Shown here: piece by piece, positions 22,708-32,355 of the stretch | How positions within the stretch are numbered: the first letter of the stretch is position 1 | Layout of the letters: every line of letters begins with the position of its first letter | DNA from: Roseovarius sp. | GTDB taxonomy: Bacteria > Pseudomonadota > Alphaproteobacteria > Rhodobacterales > Rhodobacteraceae | DNA: 64,000 nt | Assembly (NCBI RefSeq): GCF_027019125.1 | Contig: NZ_JALUXE010000030.1 | Location: forward strand, 434,001 to 498,000 | Direction of reading: 5' to 3' | The notes under the pieces: model-generated | Database searches by the model: none | What the model saw: the letters and a program-made list of their open reading frames with translations, nothing else | Told to the model about the DNA's origin: nothing | Translations under genes and position numbers: made by a program

Positions 22708-23696
22708 ACATTCTCTGGCTGCAATCGGGGGGCTGCGGGGGCTGCACCATGTCGCTCTTGTGTGCCGAGGATCCCAATGTGCTGGCGCTGCTGGCGGGGG
22801 CGGGGTTGGACTTTCTCTGGCATCCGACGCTGAGCGAGGCCACGGGCGCGCCGGTGCGGACGCTGCTTGAGGAGATACGCGAAGGGCGACAGGCGCTCGA
22901 CATTCTCTGTGTCGAGGGGTCGATTCTGCGCGGGCCCAATGGCACCGGGCGGTTTCACATGCTGGCGGGCACCGGGCGGTCGATGCTTGATTGGGTGCGT
23001 GATCTGGCACCGCGCGCGGGCCATGTGGTGGCGGTGGGCACCTGCGCCACCTATGGCGGTGTGACCTCTGCGGGCGAAAATCCCGCCGATGCGGTGGGGG
23101 TGCAATATGACGGGGCGCATCCGGGCGGCGCGCTGGCGGCTGATTTCCGGTCGCGTTCGGGCCTGCCGGTGATCAATGTGGCGGGCTGCCCGACTCATCC
23201 CGATTGGGTGACGGAGACGCTCTTGATGCTGGCGGCGGATGAGATGCACGAAGAGATGCTGGATGGCTACGGGCGGCCGAGGTTCTATGCCGATCATCTG
23301 GTGCATCACGCCTGTCCCAAGAACGAGTTCTACGAGTACAAGGCGAGTGCCACGCATCTGTCGGAGATGGGCTGCATGATGGAGCATCTGGGCTGCGTGG
23401 GCACGCAGGCGGTGGGCGATTGCAATATTCGCAGCTGGAACGGCGAGGGCAGTTGCACGCGGGCGGGATACCCTTGCATCAACTGCACCGCCCCGGAATT
23501 CGAGGAGCCGGGCCACGGCTTTGCCGAGACGCCGAAATTCGCGGGCATCCCGGTGGGTCTGCCCTCGGATATGCCGAAGGCGTGGTTCATGGCGCTGGCG
23601 AGCCTGTCCAAGGCCGCCACCCCGCCGCGCATCGCGCGCAATGCGGTGGCCGACCGGATCACCGTGCCCCCCAGCCTCAAGAAGCCCAAGCCATGA
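22704..23696 (+). CDS. hupU: Regulatory hydrogenase small subunit HupU
   Basis: Small Fe-S subunit of the cytoplasmic H2 sensor HupUV (HoxBC type). 330 residues. Begins MNILWLQSGGCGGCTMSLL without a Tat signal, unlike HupS, as expected for the sensor. Cluster cysteines are seen in GCGGCT, VGTCATYGG, VAGCPTHP and a C-terminal block with HHACPKNEFYEY, GCMMEHLGC and YPCINCTAPEFE. The ATG at 22704 overlaps the hupT stop; the ORF-track start is 12 codons too early. It overlaps hupV by 4 bases. Confidence 0.95.
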   Translation: MNILWLQSGGCGGCTMSLLCAEDPNVLALLAGAGLDFLWHPTLSEATGAPVRTLLEEIREGRQALDILCVEGSILRGPNGTGRFHMLAGTGRSMLDWVRDLAPRAGHVVAVGTCATYGGVTSAGENPADAVGVQYDGAHPGGALAADFRSRSGLPVINVAGCPTHPDWVTETLLMLAADEMHEEMLDGYGRPRFYADHLVHHACPKNEFYEYKASATHLSEMGCMMEHLGCVGTQAVGDCNIRSWNGEGSCTRAGYPCINCTAPEFEEPGHGFAETPKFAGIPVGLPSDMPKAWFMALASLSKAATPPRIARNAVADRITVPPSLKKPKP

Positions 23697-25123
23697 GTGA
23701 TACACAGCTTTTGGTGGGGCCGTTCAACCGGGTTGAGGGGGATCTCGAAATCCGGCTGGATGTGGCGGAGGGCCGGGTGCGGGCGGCCTATGTCAATTCG
23801 CCGCTCTTTCGCGGGTTCGAGCGGATGCTCTTGGGCAAGGGGGCGATGGACGCGCTGACCATCACGCCGCGCATTTGCGGGATCTGTTCCATCAGCCAAT
23901 CGGCGGCGGCGGCGCAGGCCCTGGCGCAGGCGGGCGGGATCGTGCCTGCCCCCGAGGGCGAGATGGTGGCGGCGCTCTTGCATGCGGTCGAGAACCAGGC
24001 CGATCACATGACGCATTTCAACCTCTTTTTCATGCCGGATTTCGCACGGGCCACCTATGGCGGGCGGCGCTGGCATGAGCGCGCGGTGGCGCGGTTCACG
24101 GCGATGCAGGGCTCGGCGTTGCATGGCGCCTTGGAGGCGCGGGCGCGGCTTTTGCATATTGTGGGGATGCTGGGCGGCAAGTGGCCGCACACATTGGCCA
24201 TTCAGCCCGGCGGGGTGACGCGCGCGCCGTCGCTGCGCGACAAGCTCAGGATGCAGGCCAGTTTGCGGGCGTTTCGCACCTATCTGGAAGCGGAGATGTT
24301 CGGCGCGCCGCTGGAGGCGTTTGTCGCGCTGGAGAGTGTCGCGGCGCTGGAGGCGTGGGACACGGGCGATGTGGCGCTCTTTCTGGAGATTGCCGCCGAT
24401 CTCGATCTGGCGGCGATGGGGCGGGGGGCCGGGCGGTATCTGTCCTATGGGGCCTATCCGACCGCTGGGGGGCCGGTTTTTGCGCGCGGCATCTGGGCAG
24501 AAGGGGCGCCGGGTGCCTTTGATCCTGCGTTGATCGCCGAGGACCTGAGCCACGCCTGGATGCTGGGAGAGGCGGTGCATCCGCAGGCGGGGGAGACCGT
24601 GCCCGATGAGGCGATGCGCGATCCCGGCTATAGCTGGTGCAAGGCCCCGCGGCTTGGGGGCCTGGGCTATGAGACCGGTGCCCTGGCGCGGCAGGTGGTG
24701 GATGGGCATCCCCTGGCGCGCGCGCTTGCCGGTGAAGGCGGGGTGCGGGCGCGGATCGTGGGGCGCCTTCTGGAGATTGCGCGCACGCAACGGGTGATGG
24801 AGGCGATGCTGGCGGGGATTGACCCCGCGGCGCGTTTCATGGCCGATTGGACCCCGCCGCGCGACGGGGTGGGCGCGGGGCTGGTCGAGGCGGCACGCGG
24901 GGCCTTGGGCCATTGGTGCCGGATCGAGAAGGGGCGCATTGCGTCCTGGCAGATCATCGCGCCGACCACGTGGAATTTCAGCCCGCGCGATGCGGGCGGC
25001 GTGCCGGGGCCGCTCGAGGCGGCGCTGGTCGGGGCCGAGGTGCAGCCGGGGGAGGACACACCGATTGCGGTGCAGCATATCGTGCGCAGTTTCGATCCCT
25101 GCATGGTCTGCACGGTGCATTGA
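23693..25123 (+). CDS. hupV: Regulatory hydrogenase large subunit HupV
   Basis: NiFe-bearing subunit of the H2 sensor. 476 residues from ATG 23693. N-terminal NiFe ligands are in RICGICSISQ (C62, C65), where the usual final His of the uptake enzyme motif is Gln, as in other regulatory hydrogenases. The C-terminal ligands are in DPCMVCTVH, and the protein stops right at that His. It therefore has no C-terminal extension and needs no maturation protease, a hallmark of sensor hydrogenases. Overlaps hupU (ATGA). A hairpin repeat separates it from hypF. Confidence 0.95.
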   Translation: MSDTQLLVGPFNRVEGDLEIRLDVAEGRVRAAYVNSPLFRGFERMLLGKGAMDALTITPRICGICSISQSAAAAQALAQAGGIVPAPEGEMVAALLHAVENQADHMTHFNLFFMPDFARATYGGRRWHERAVARFTAMQGSALHGALEARARLLHIVGMLGGKWPHTLAIQPGGVTRAPSLRDKLRMQASLRAFRTYLEAEMFGAPLEAFVALESVAALEAWDTGDVALFLEIAADLDLAAMGRGAGRYLSYGAYPTAGGPVFARGIWAEGAPGAFDPALIAEDLSHAWMLGEAVHPQAGETVPDEAMRDPGYSWCKAPRLGGLGYETGALARQVVDGHPLARALAGEGGVRARIVGRLLEIARTQRVMEAMLAGIDPAARFMADWTPPRDGVGAGLVEAARGALGHWCRIEKGRIASWQIIAPTTWNFSPRDAGGVPGPLEAALVGAEVQPGEDTPIAVQHIVRSFDPCMVCTVH

Positions 25124-25147
25124 CCGGTGCATTGAGCGGGGAAGGTT

Positions 25148-25213
25148 GGGGGCGCTGCCCCCGTCCCGGACGCGGTCCGGGACTCCCCCGAGGTATTTGA
25201 GGCCAGATGAAAG
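25148..25213. repeat. Modular hairpin repeat, copy 1 (hupV-hypF junction)
   Basis: Three modules: GGGGGC-gct-GCCCCC; a 9-base-pair hairpin GTCCCGGAC-gcg-GTCCGGGAC; and a tail TCCCCCGAGGTATTTGA ... AGATGAAAGG. The tail's AAAGG lies in Shine-Dalgarno position for hypF. Copy 2 is at 39633-39688 with the same first module and tail but a different central hairpin. Confidence 0.8.
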
Positions 25214-25221
25214 GCCGGGGT

Positions 25222-27435
25222 ATGGATGAAGGCTGGCGCATCCGGGTGCGGGGGCAGGTGCAGGGGGTGGGATTTCGCCCCTATATCTGGCAATTGGCGC
25301 GCAGCATGGGGTTGCGGGGACGGGTGCTCAACGACCCTGAGGGGGTGTTGATCGAGGCGGCGGGCGACGGTCTGGCGGCCTTCGTGGCGGCGATCCCTGC
25401 GCGTGCGCCGATTCTGGCGCGGGTTGATGCGGTGACGCATGAGGGGGCGGTGTTCGATCTGCCCGAGGAATTCGAGATTGCCGAGAGTCGCGGTGTTGGA
25501 GCCGAGACACGGGTGACACCCGATGCCGCGAGTTGCCCGGACTGCGTGGCGGAGGTGTTCGCGCCGGGGCGCAGGCAGGGCTATGCCTTCACCAATTGCA
25601 CGCATTGCGGGCCGAGATTCACCATCCTGCAGGGGTTGCCCTATGACCGGGCGCGCACCACGATGGCGGCGTTTCCGATGTGTGCCGCCTGCCGGGCCGA
25701 ATATGAGAACCCCGGCGACCGGCGCTTTCATGCGCAGCCTGTGGCCTGTCCTGACTGTGGCCCGCGTATCTGGCTGGAACCGGGGGGCGGCGAGGCCATC
25801 GCGGGGGCGGTGGCGGTGCTGCGGTCAGGGGGGATCGTTGCCGTCAAGGGGCTGGGCGGGTTTCATCTGGCCTGCGACGCGGGCAATGCCGGTGCGGTGG
25901 CGCTCTTGCGCGCGCGCAAGCGGCGGCCTGCGAAACCCTTTGCGCTGATGGGCACGCTGGCGATGATCGGTGCCACCTGTGCGGTGTCCGAGGTCGAGGC
26001 GGCGCTCTTGCGCGATCCGGCGGCGCCGATTGTTCTCTTGCAGAAGGTTGCAGAGCTGTTGCCGGAAGAGGTGGCGCCGGGGCAGGCGGTGCTGGGCTGG
26101 ATGCTGCCCTATACGCCGTTGCATCATCTCTTGATCGCGGAATTTGGTGGGCCTCTGGTGATGACCTCTGGCAATCTGTCGGGCGAGCCGCAGGTGATTG
26201 GCAACGAAGAGGCGCGCGACAAGCTGGGGGCCTTTGCCGATGCCTTCCTGATGCATGACCGCGAGATTGCGCGACGGCTGGATGACAGCGTGGAGCGCGC
26301 CGCGCCGCCGATGGTCTTGCGCCGGGCGCGGGGGCGGGTGCCGGGCACGCTGCCCTTGCCCGAGGGGTTCGAGACCGCGCCGCAGGTGGTGGCCTATGGC
26401 GGGCAGATGAAGGCGGCCATCTGTCTCTTGAAGAACGGTCAGGCGCTTTTGGGGCATCACTTGGGCGAGTTGGACGAAGCGCTGACATGGGAGGCGTTTC
26501 TGGCGGCGGATGCGGATTATGCCGCACTCTTCGATCATGCGCCGGAAGTGGTGGCCTGTGACCCGCATCCCGGCTACCGGGCGACGCAAGCCGCCCACGG
26601 GCGCGGCCTGCCGGTGGTGGAGGTGCAGCATCATCACGCGCATATGGCTGCCTGCATGGCCGAGAATGGCTGGCCGCTGGGCGGCGGGCCGGTGGTGGGG
26701 ATCGTGCTGGACGGGGCGGGGCTTGGCCCCGATGGCACGATCTGGGGCGGCGAGCTGCTCTTGGGCGATTATCTTGGGTTTGAGCGGCGCGGCTGGCTGA
26801 GCCCGGTCGCAATGCCCGGGGGCGACAGGGCAAGCCGCGAGCCCTGGCGCAATGCGCTGGCGCAGCTTGATGCGGCCGGGCTGGAGCATCTGGCCGACGA
26901 GATGTTCGGGGCGCAGCCGCTTGACCTGCTGCGGCAGGCGGTGCGTGCGGGGGTGAACGCGCCGCTGACGTCGTCGGCCGGGCGGCTTTTTGATGCCTTT
27001 GCGGCGGTTTTGGGATTTGCAGGCGCGCAGAGTTTCGAGGGCGAGGCGGCGATGGCGCTCGAGGCGCGCGCGGTCTTGGGCGATGTGGGGGCCTATCCGC
27101 TGGGGGGTGTTGAGGGCGTGATCGAGACCGCCCTGCTGTGGCAGGCCTGGGCGCAGGACCGTGCGGCGGGGGTCTCGCCGGAGGGGATGGCGGCACGGTT
27201 TCATGCCGGGCTGGCGCAGGGCTTTGCCCGCCGCGCGCGGGCGCTGGTGGAGCGGGGCGAGGCGCGTGCCGTGGCGCTGTCGGGGGGGTGTTTCCAGAAT
27301 GCGCGGCTCTTGGGTTTGACGCTGGGGTCGCTGGGGGATCTGCCGGTGCTGATCCATCGCCGAACGCCGGCCAATGATGGCGGTCTGGCACTGGGGCAGG
27401 CGGTGGTTGCGGCGGCGCGGGCGGTAAGCGGCTGA
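25222..27435 (+). CDS. hypF: Carbamoyltransferase HypF
   Basis: Makes the thiocarbamate on HypE that becomes the cyanide ligands of the NiFe centre. About 737 residues. Domains in order: acylphosphatase (VRGQVQGVGFRPYIWQLA), two Cys4 zinc fingers (CPDC...CTHCGPR and CAAC...CPDCGP, about residues 105-180), YrdC-like ATP/carbamate domain (KGLGGFHLACDA), and a C-terminal Kae1-like domain with QHHHAHMAACMAENG. The ATG at 25222 has AAAGG seven bases upstream; the earlier ATG at 25207 lies inside the repeat tail. The position between hupV and hupS matches Rhodobacter capsulatus. Confidence 0.96.
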   Translation: MDEGWRIRVRGQVQGVGFRPYIWQLARSMGLRGRVLNDPEGVLIEAAGDGLAAFVAAIPARAPILARVDAVTHEGAVFDLPEEFEIAESRGVGAETRVTPDAASCPDCVAEVFAPGRRQGYAFTNCTHCGPRFTILQGLPYDRARTTMAAFPMCAACRAEYENPGDRRFHAQPVACPDCGPRIWLEPGGGEAIAGAVAVLRSGGIVAVKGLGGFHLACDAGNAGAVALLRARKRRPAKPFALMGTLAMIGATCAVSEVEAALLRDPAAPIVLLQKVAELLPEEVAPGQAVLGWMLPYTPLHHLLIAEFGGPLVMTSGNLSGEPQVIGNEEARDKLGAFADAFLMHDREIARRLDDSVERAAPPMVLRRARGRVPGTLPLPEGFETAPQVVAYGGQMKAAICLLKNGQALLGHHLGELDEALTWEAFLAADADYAALFDHAPEVVACDPHPGYRATQAAHGRGLPVVEVQHHHAHMAACMAENGWPLGGGPVVGIVLDGAGLGPDGTIWGGELLLGDYLGFERRGWLSPVAMPGGDRASREPWRNALAQLDAAGLEHLADEMFGAQPLDLLRQAVRAGVNAPLTSSAGRLFDAFAAVLGFAGAQSFEGEAAMALEARAVLGDVGAYPLGGVEGVIETALLWQAWAQDRAAGVSPEGMAARFHAGLAQGFARRARALVERGEARAVALSGGCFQNARLLGLTLGSLGDLPVLIHRRTPANDGGLALGQAVVAAARAVSG

Positions 27436-27645
27436 CCGGTTGCGGCGTGGGGGCGGTTAGTGACTGGCCGGTTGAGCGGCGCGAGCTCTGCGTCAGGGGC
27501 AGGTAAGCCCATGATTTCGTTTCAGATTATTATCCCGGTGAGAGAGTCGCCTTTTCTTGGACAGGCGCTTGGCGGCTTGGTCTGATGGCCCGTGAGGGGA
27601 TGTATACGCATGCATCCCAAGGGGGACATCGAGGGAGGACCAGCC

Positions 27646-28740
27646 GTGAGCCAGATCGAAACCTTTTATGATGTGATGCGCAGGCAGGGGATCACCCGGC
27701 GCAGTTTCATGAAATATTGCTCTTTGACCGCCGCAGCCTTGGGGCTGAGCCCGGCCATGGTGCCGCGTATCGCACATGCGATGGAGACCAAGCCGCGCAC
27801 GCCGGTCATTTGGGTGCATGGGCTGGAATGCACCTGCTGTTCGGAAAGTTTCATCCGCTCGGCGCATCCTTTGGCCAAGGATGTCGTGCTGTCGATGATC
27901 AGCCTTGATTACGACGACACGCTCATGGCGGCGGCGGGGCATGCGGCTGAGGCGGCGTTTGAAGAGACCATCGCGAAATACCGGGGCAATTACATCCTGG
28001 CGGTCGAGGGCAATCCGCCGCTCAACGAGGATGGGATGTTCTGCATCACCGGCGGCAAGCCCTTTGTCGAAAAGCTGCGCCATGCGGCCAAGGATGCCAA
28101 GGCGATCATCTCCTGGGGCGCGTGTGCGTCCTATGGCTGTGTGCAGGCGGCCAAGCCCAACCCGACGCAGGCCACGCCCGTGCACAAGGTCATCACCGAC
28201 AAGCCGATCATCAAGGTGCCGGGATGCCCGCCGATTGCCGAGGTGATGACCGGGGTCATCACCTATATGCTCACCTTTGACCGTCTGCCGGAGCTGGACC
28301 GGCAGGGACGGCCGGCGATGTTTTACGGTCAGCGTATTCATGACAAGTGCTATCGTCGGCCGCATTTCGATGCGGGCCAGTTCGTCGAGGCGTGGGATGA
28401 TGAGAACGCGCGCAAGGGCTATTGCCTCTACAAGATGGGGTGCAAGGGGCCGACCACCTATAACGCCTGTTCCACCGTGCGCTGGAATGAGGGCGTGAGC
28501 TTTCCCATTCAGTCGGGTCATGGCTGTATCGGCTGTTCCGAAGACGGGTTCTGGGATCAGGGCAGTTTTTACAACCGGGTGACGGATCTCACGCAGTTCG
28601 GGGTTGAGGCCAATGCCGACAAGGTGGGCATGGCTGCCGCCGGTGTGGCGGGGGCCGCTGTCGCGGTTCATGCTGCCGTCTCGGCGCTGAAAGCCGCGCA
28701 GAAGAAGACCCAGACGCAAACCAGCAAAGAGGAGGCATAA
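27646..28740 (+). CDS. hupS: Uptake [NiFe]-hydrogenase small subunit HupS
   Basis: Electron-transfer subunit of the membrane-bound, periplasm-facing uptake hydrogenase. 364 residues from a GTG at 27646 with GGAGG six bases upstream. A Tat signal, [20 protein letters not shown], directs export of the folded complex. The mature part has the proximal cluster motif ECTCCSES, with further ligands in GACASYG, PGCPP, HDKC and a Cys-rich region ending [13 protein letters not shown]-terminal hydrophobic anchor follows ([20 protein letters not shown]). Upstream (27436-27645) I see no HupR half-site pair of the TTG-N5-CAA type. hupL follows after 3 bases. Confidence 0.97.
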   Translation: MSQIETFYDVMRRQGITRRSFMKYCSLTAAALGLSPAMVPRIAHAMETKPRTPVIWVHGLECTCCSESFIRSAHPLAKDVVLSMISLDYDDTLMAAAGHAAEAAFEETIAKYRGNYILAVEGNPPLNEDGMFCITGGKPFVEKLRHAAKDAKAIISWGACASYGCVQAAKPNPTQATPVHKVITDKPIIKVPGCPPIAEVMTGVITYMLTFDRLPELDRQGRPAMFYGQRIHDKCYRRPHFDAGQFVEAWDDENARKGYCLYKMGCKGPTTYNACSTVRWNEGVSFPIQSGHGCIGCSEDGFWDQGSFYNRVTDLTQFGVEANADKVGMAAAGVAGAAVAVHAAVSALKAAQKKTQTQTSKEEA

Positions 28741-28743
28741 GCC

Positions 28744-30534
28744 ATGACTGTAACCCCAAACGGCTTTGACCTCGACAATACGGGCCGCCGTATCGTGGTG
28801 GATCCGGTCACGCGGATCGAAGGGCATATGCGCTGCGAAGTGAACGTGGACGAGCAGGGCGTCATTCGCAACGCGGTCTCGACCGGCACCATGTGGCGCG
28901 GGCTGGAAGTGATCCTGAAGGGCCGCGATCCGCGCGACGCCTGGGCCTTTACCGAGCGGATTTGTGGGGTGTGCACCGGCACGCATGCGCTGACATCGGT
29001 GCGCGCGGTTGAGGATGCGCTGGGGATCACGATCCCGGACAATGCCAATTCCATCCGCAATATCATGCAGTTGAACCTGGAAATTCACGATCACGTGGTG
29101 CATTTCTATCATCTGCACGCCCTCGACTGGGTCAATCCGATCAACGCGCTGCGGGCCGATCCCAAGGCGACGAGCGAGTTGCAACAGGCCGTGAGCCCGT
29201 CGCATCCGCTGTCCTCGCCCGGCTATTTCCGCGATGTGCAGAACCGGCTCAAGAAATTCGTCGAGAGCGGGCAGCTTGGCCTTTTCAAGAACGGCTATTG
29301 GGACAATCCCGCCTATCTCTTGCCGCCCGAGGCGGATCTGATGGCGACGACGCATTACCTTGAGGCGCTCGACCTGCAAAAGGAGATCGTCAAGGTTCAC
29401 ACCATCTTTGGTGGCAAGAACCCGCATCCCAACTGGCTGGTGGGGGGCGTGCCGTGCCCGATCAACGTCCATTCCACGGGCGCGGTGGGCGCGATCAACA
29501 TGGAGCGGCTGAACATGGTCAGTTCCATCATCGACATGTGCAACGAGTTCAACCGCAACGTCTATCTGCCCGATGTCATCGCCATTGGCGGGTTCTACAA
29601 GGGCTGGCTGCATGGCGGCGGGCTGTCGGGCAAATCGGTGCTGGCCTATGGGGATTTCCCCGAGAACCCCAATGATTTCTCGCCGTCGAACCTGCATCTG
29701 CCGCGGGGGGCCATCATCAACGGCAACCTCAACGAGGTGCATGAGGTCGATGTGCGCGATCCTGAGCAGATTCAGGAATTCGTCGATCATAGCTGGTATC
29801 GCTATGGCGAGGCGGGCAAGGGGCTGCATCCCTGGGATGGGGAAACGCAGGCCAATTACGAGCTGGGGCCCAATGCCAAGGGCACGCGCACCAATATCCT
29901 CGAGATCGACGAGGCGGCGAAATATAGCTGGATCAAGGCACCGCGCTGGCGCGGGCACGCGATGGAGGTGGGGCCGCTGGCGCGTTATGTCGTGGGCTAT
30001 GCGCAGGGCCATGAGGACATTCGCAACCAGGTGGATGGTCTCTTGCGCGCGCTCGACGCACCGTTCGAGGCGATTTTCTCGACCCTCGGGCGGACGGCCG
30101 CGCGGGCGCTGGAAAGCGAATATTGCGGGCGGCTGCAAAAGCATTTCTTCGACAAGCTGGTGCAGAACATCAAGAACGGCGATGAAAGCACCGCCAATAT
30201 CGCGAAATGGGATCCGAGCACATGGCCCAAGGAGGCCAAGGGCGTGGGCATGACCGAGGCACCGCGCGGTGCGCTGGGCCATTGGATCAAGATCAAGGAT
30301 GGCCGCATCGAGAACTATCAATGCGTGGTGCCGACCACCTGGAACGGCAGTCCGCGCGACACGGCGGGCAATATCGGTGCCTTTGAGGCGTCGTTGATGA
30401 ATACGCCGATGGAACGCCCCGACGAGCCGGTCGAGATCCTGCGCACGCTGCACAGTTTCGATCCGTGCCTCGCCTGTTCGACGCATGTGATGTCGGAAGA
30501 GGGTGCAGAGTTGACCACCGTCAAGGTCCGTTGA
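28744..30534 (+). CDS. hupL: Uptake [NiFe]-hydrogenase large subunit HupL
   Basis: Catalytic subunit that splits H2. 596 residues. NiFe ligands are C74/C77 in [10 protein letters not shown] and C575/C578 in DPCLACSTH near the C-terminus. After H581 a 15-residue tail ([15 protein letters not shown]) remains, to be cut off by HupD once the metal centre is in place. The N-terminal [13 protein letters not shown] is the group 1 signature. It has no own signal and is exported with HupS. Encoded 3 bases after hupS with its own AGGAGG site. Confidence 0.98.
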   Translation: MTVTPNGFDLDNTGRRIVVDPVTRIEGHMRCEVNVDEQGVIRNAVSTGTMWRGLEVILKGRDPRDAWAFTERICGVCTGTHALTSVRAVEDALGITIPDNANSIRNIMQLNLEIHDHVVHFYHLHALDWVNPINALRADPKATSELQQAVSPSHPLSSPGYFRDVQNRLKKFVESGQLGLFKNGYWDNPAYLLPPEADLMATTHYLEALDLQKEIVKVHTIFGGKNPHPNWLVGGVPCPINVHSTGAVGAINMERLNMVSSIIDMCNEFNRNVYLPDVIAIGGFYKGWLHGGGLSGKSVLAYGDFPENPNDFSPSNLHLPRGAIINGNLNEVHEVDVRDPEQIQEFVDHSWYRYGEAGKGLHPWDGETQANYELGPNAKGTRTNILEIDEAAKYSWIKAPRWRGHAMEVGPLARYVVGYAQGHEDIRNQVDGLLRALDAPFEAIFSTLGRTAARALESEYCGRLQKHFFDKLVQNIKNGDESTANIAKWDPSTWPKEAKGVGMTEAPRGALGHWIKIKDGRIENYQCVVPTTWNGSPRDTAGNIGAFEASLMNTPMERPDEPVEILRTLHSFDPCLACSTHVMSEEGAELTTVKVR

Positions 30535-30553
30535 GCCAAGGGAGGGCAAGGCA

Positions 30554-30745
30554 ATGAAATACGCGATCACGATCTATCTGGCTGGCACGGGGGCAGCACT
30601 TGCGCATGGGGGCCATGATCCGAGCCTGCCGCAATCGGGGCTGTCGCATTGGCTGGCGGCACCTGTGCATGCGCCGGGGCTGATCCTGTTGGTGGCGGTT
30701 CTGGGCGGGCTGGCGGTCTGGCGCGTCGCGCGCCAACGGGATTGA
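30554..30745 (+). CDS. HupE-like mini membrane protein between hupL and hupC
   Basis: A 63-residue protein with GGGAGG upstream and tight spacing (19 bases after hupL, 12 before hupC), so it is very likely translated. It begins with a signal-like segment MKYAITIYLAGTGAALA; the predicted mature N-terminus is HGGHDPSLPQSGLSHWLAAPVH, followed by one membrane helix (LILLVAVLGGLAVW) and a basic end. The His motif and the GLSHWLA stretch recall the HPGHG ... GLDHLLA start of HupE/UreJ nickel permeases, but only about one third of their length is present. Function unknown; periplasmic nickel binding near the hydrogenase is an inference. Confidence 0.7.
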   Translation: MKYAITIYLAGTGAALAHGGHDPSLPQSGLSHWLAAPVHAPGLILLVAVLGGLAVWRVARQRD

Positions 30746-30757
30746 GGAGGTCCTGCC

Positions 30758-31495
30758 ATGAGCACGAGCGAGAGCGGGCTGCATGACGTGGACGAGAGCG
30801 ATCTCGCCACGGTCAGCCGACAGACGAGCGTCTATGTCTACGAGGTGCCGGTGCGGCTCTGGCACTGGATCAATGCGCTGGCGATCATGGTCCTCTGCGT
30901 GACGGGCTATTTCATCGGCTCGCCGCCGCCCTCGATGCAGATTGCCGAACCCACGCATCAGTTTGTCTTTGGCTATATCCGGTTCGCGCATTTCGCGGCG
31001 GGGTGGATATTGGCGATCGGCTTTCTCGGGCGGGTGTATTGGGCGATCTTCGGCAATCACCATGCGCGACAATTGTTCTATGTGCCGATCTGGCGCGGCT
31101 CCTGGTGGCGCGAGGTGTTTTTCGAGGTGCGCTGGTATCTGTTTCTGGAACGTGCCCCCAAGAAATACGTGGGCCACAACCCGCTCGCACAACTGGCGAT
31201 GTTCTGTTTCATCACGCTGGGGGTGAGTTTCATGATCGTCACCGGCCTTGCGCTCTATTCCGAGGGGCTGGGCAAGGAGAGCGGGCTTTATGCGCTCTTT
31301 GGCTGGGTATTCACGCTGTTCGGCAACAACCCGCATATCGTGCATACCTATCACCATCTTGGGATGTGGTGGATCGTGATCTTCATGATCATTCATATCT
31401 ACGTCGCCATCCGCGAGGATATCATGAGCCGTCAATCCATCGTTTCGACGATGATTTCGGGCACGCGCACCTTCAAGGATGATCTGCCGGACTGA
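30758..31495 (+). CDS. hupC: Hydrogenase b-type cytochrome HupC
   Basis: Membrane cytochrome b that anchors HupSL and passes electrons to the quinone pool. 245 residues with four main membrane helices. Heme-ligand histidines are in VRLWHWINALAI, YIRFAHFAAGW and VHTYHHLGMWW ... IIHIYVAIRED, matching the HupC/HyaC/CybH family. AGGAGG lies 8 bases before the ATG. A strong terminator follows, so the structural genes hupSL-ORF63-hupC may form one transcript distinct from the accessory genes. Confidence 0.96.
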   Translation: MSTSESGLHDVDESDLATVSRQTSVYVYEVPVRLWHWINALAIMVLCVTGYFIGSPPPSMQIAEPTHQFVFGYIRFAHFAAGWILAIGFLGRVYWAIFGNHHARQLFYVPIWRGSWWREVFFEVRWYLFLERAPKKYVGHNPLAQLAMFCFITLGVSFMIVTGLALYSEGLGKESGLYALFGWVFTLFGNNPHIVHTYHHLGMWWIVIFMIIHIYVAIREDIMSRQSIVSTMISGTRTFKDDLPD

Positions 31496-31525
31496 AAAGC
31501 GGATCACCACTGGGGAGAGACTCAG

Positions 31526-31552
31526 AAAAGCGGGCTTTCGGCCCGCTTTTTT
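31526..31552 (+). terminator. Rho-independent terminator after hupC
   Basis: Ten-base-pair stem AAAAGCGGGC/GCCCGCTTTT with a TTTCG loop and a run of six Ts. It separates hupC from hupD; a 190-base AT-richer gap follows and probably holds a promoter for hupD onward (a TTGCAT-N17-TGCTAA pair is visible near 31600, low confidence). Confidence 0.9.
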
Positions 31553-31743
31553 CATTTGGATGATTGGTGTTCGATTTGGTATAAATATGGAAAGTCACTT
31601 TGCATATTGGCGTGATCCTGGATGCTAATCCTCTGTTTTTAATTCACTTTTTATAAAGCCATCGGGAGCGGATTTTGGTGTTCTTTGGCATGCGGTCGCG
31701 GCCATTCTGAGCGCAGGGAAGGCTTTGGCATGGAGGAGGGGTC

Positions 31744-32352
31744 ATGCAACCGAGCGTGCTGATACTGGGCATCGGTAATGTGCTCTGGGCTGATGAGGGG
31801 TTTGGCGTGCGCTGTGTCGAGCGGCTGGCGGCGCGCTGGTCCTTTGGGCCGGAGGTGACGGTGCTGGATGGTGGCACGCAGGGGCTTTACCTCTTGCCGT
31901 TTCTCGAGGCCGCCGACCGGCTGATCGTGTTCGATGCGGTGGACTACGGCCTGCCCCCCGGCACGATGAAGATCGTCGAGGACGAGGCCGTGCCCGCCTT
32001 TATGGGCGCGAAAAAGATGAGCCTGCATCAGACCGGGTTTCAGGACGTGATCGCGACGGCGCAATTGATGGGCTATTGCCCCGAGCACCTGTTGCTGATC
32101 GGCTGTCAGCCCGAGGAGTTGGAGGATTACGGCGGCGGGCTGCGCGATGTCGTGGCCGCGCAGATGGATCCCGCCATCGAGGTGGCGCTGGCGCGGCTGC
32201 GCGACTGGGGTATCGAGATGCGCCCCGGCATGAGCGATGCCACCTATCTTGCTGATCCCTCGATCCGGCAGGACGCCTATGAAGCGGGTCGTCCGAGTGC
32301 CGATGCCGCCTGTCGTGTGGGGGATGCGCGGTTCTTTCCCGGTGAGGGCTGA
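31744..32352 (+). CDS. hupD: Hydrogenase maturation endopeptidase HupD
   Basis: Nickel-dependent peptidase that removes the 15-residue tail of HupL after metal insertion. 202 residues of the HyaD/HybD family. Likely nickel-binding residues are E18 in WADEGFG, D64 in VFDAVDYG and H95 in SLHQTG, which match the three ligands known from HybD. The sensor subunit HupV has no tail and should not need it. First gene after the hupC terminator; hupF follows 3 bases later. Confidence 0.96.
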   Translation: MQPSVLILGIGNVLWADEGFGVRCVERLAARWSFGPEVTVLDGGTQGLYLLPFLEAADRLIVFDAVDYGLPPGTMKIVEDEAVPAFMGAKKMSLHQTGFQDVIATAQLMGYCPEHLLLIGCQPEELEDYGGGLRDVVAAQMDPAIEVALARLRDWGIEMRPGMSDATYLADPSIRQDAYEAGRPSADAACRVGDARFFPGEG

Positions 32353-32355
32353 GCC

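Noticed and set aside
27436-27645. HupR (TTG-N5-CAA), sigma-54 or IHF sites upstream of hupS
   Set aside because: I checked each TTG in the gap and none is followed by CAA at five bases; no GG-N10-GC sigma-54 core with good flanks and no clear IHF match.
27493-30570. 1025-residue minus-strand ORF opposite hupS-hupL
   Set aside because: Covers two well-defined hydrogenase genes in antisense; no recognisable domain.
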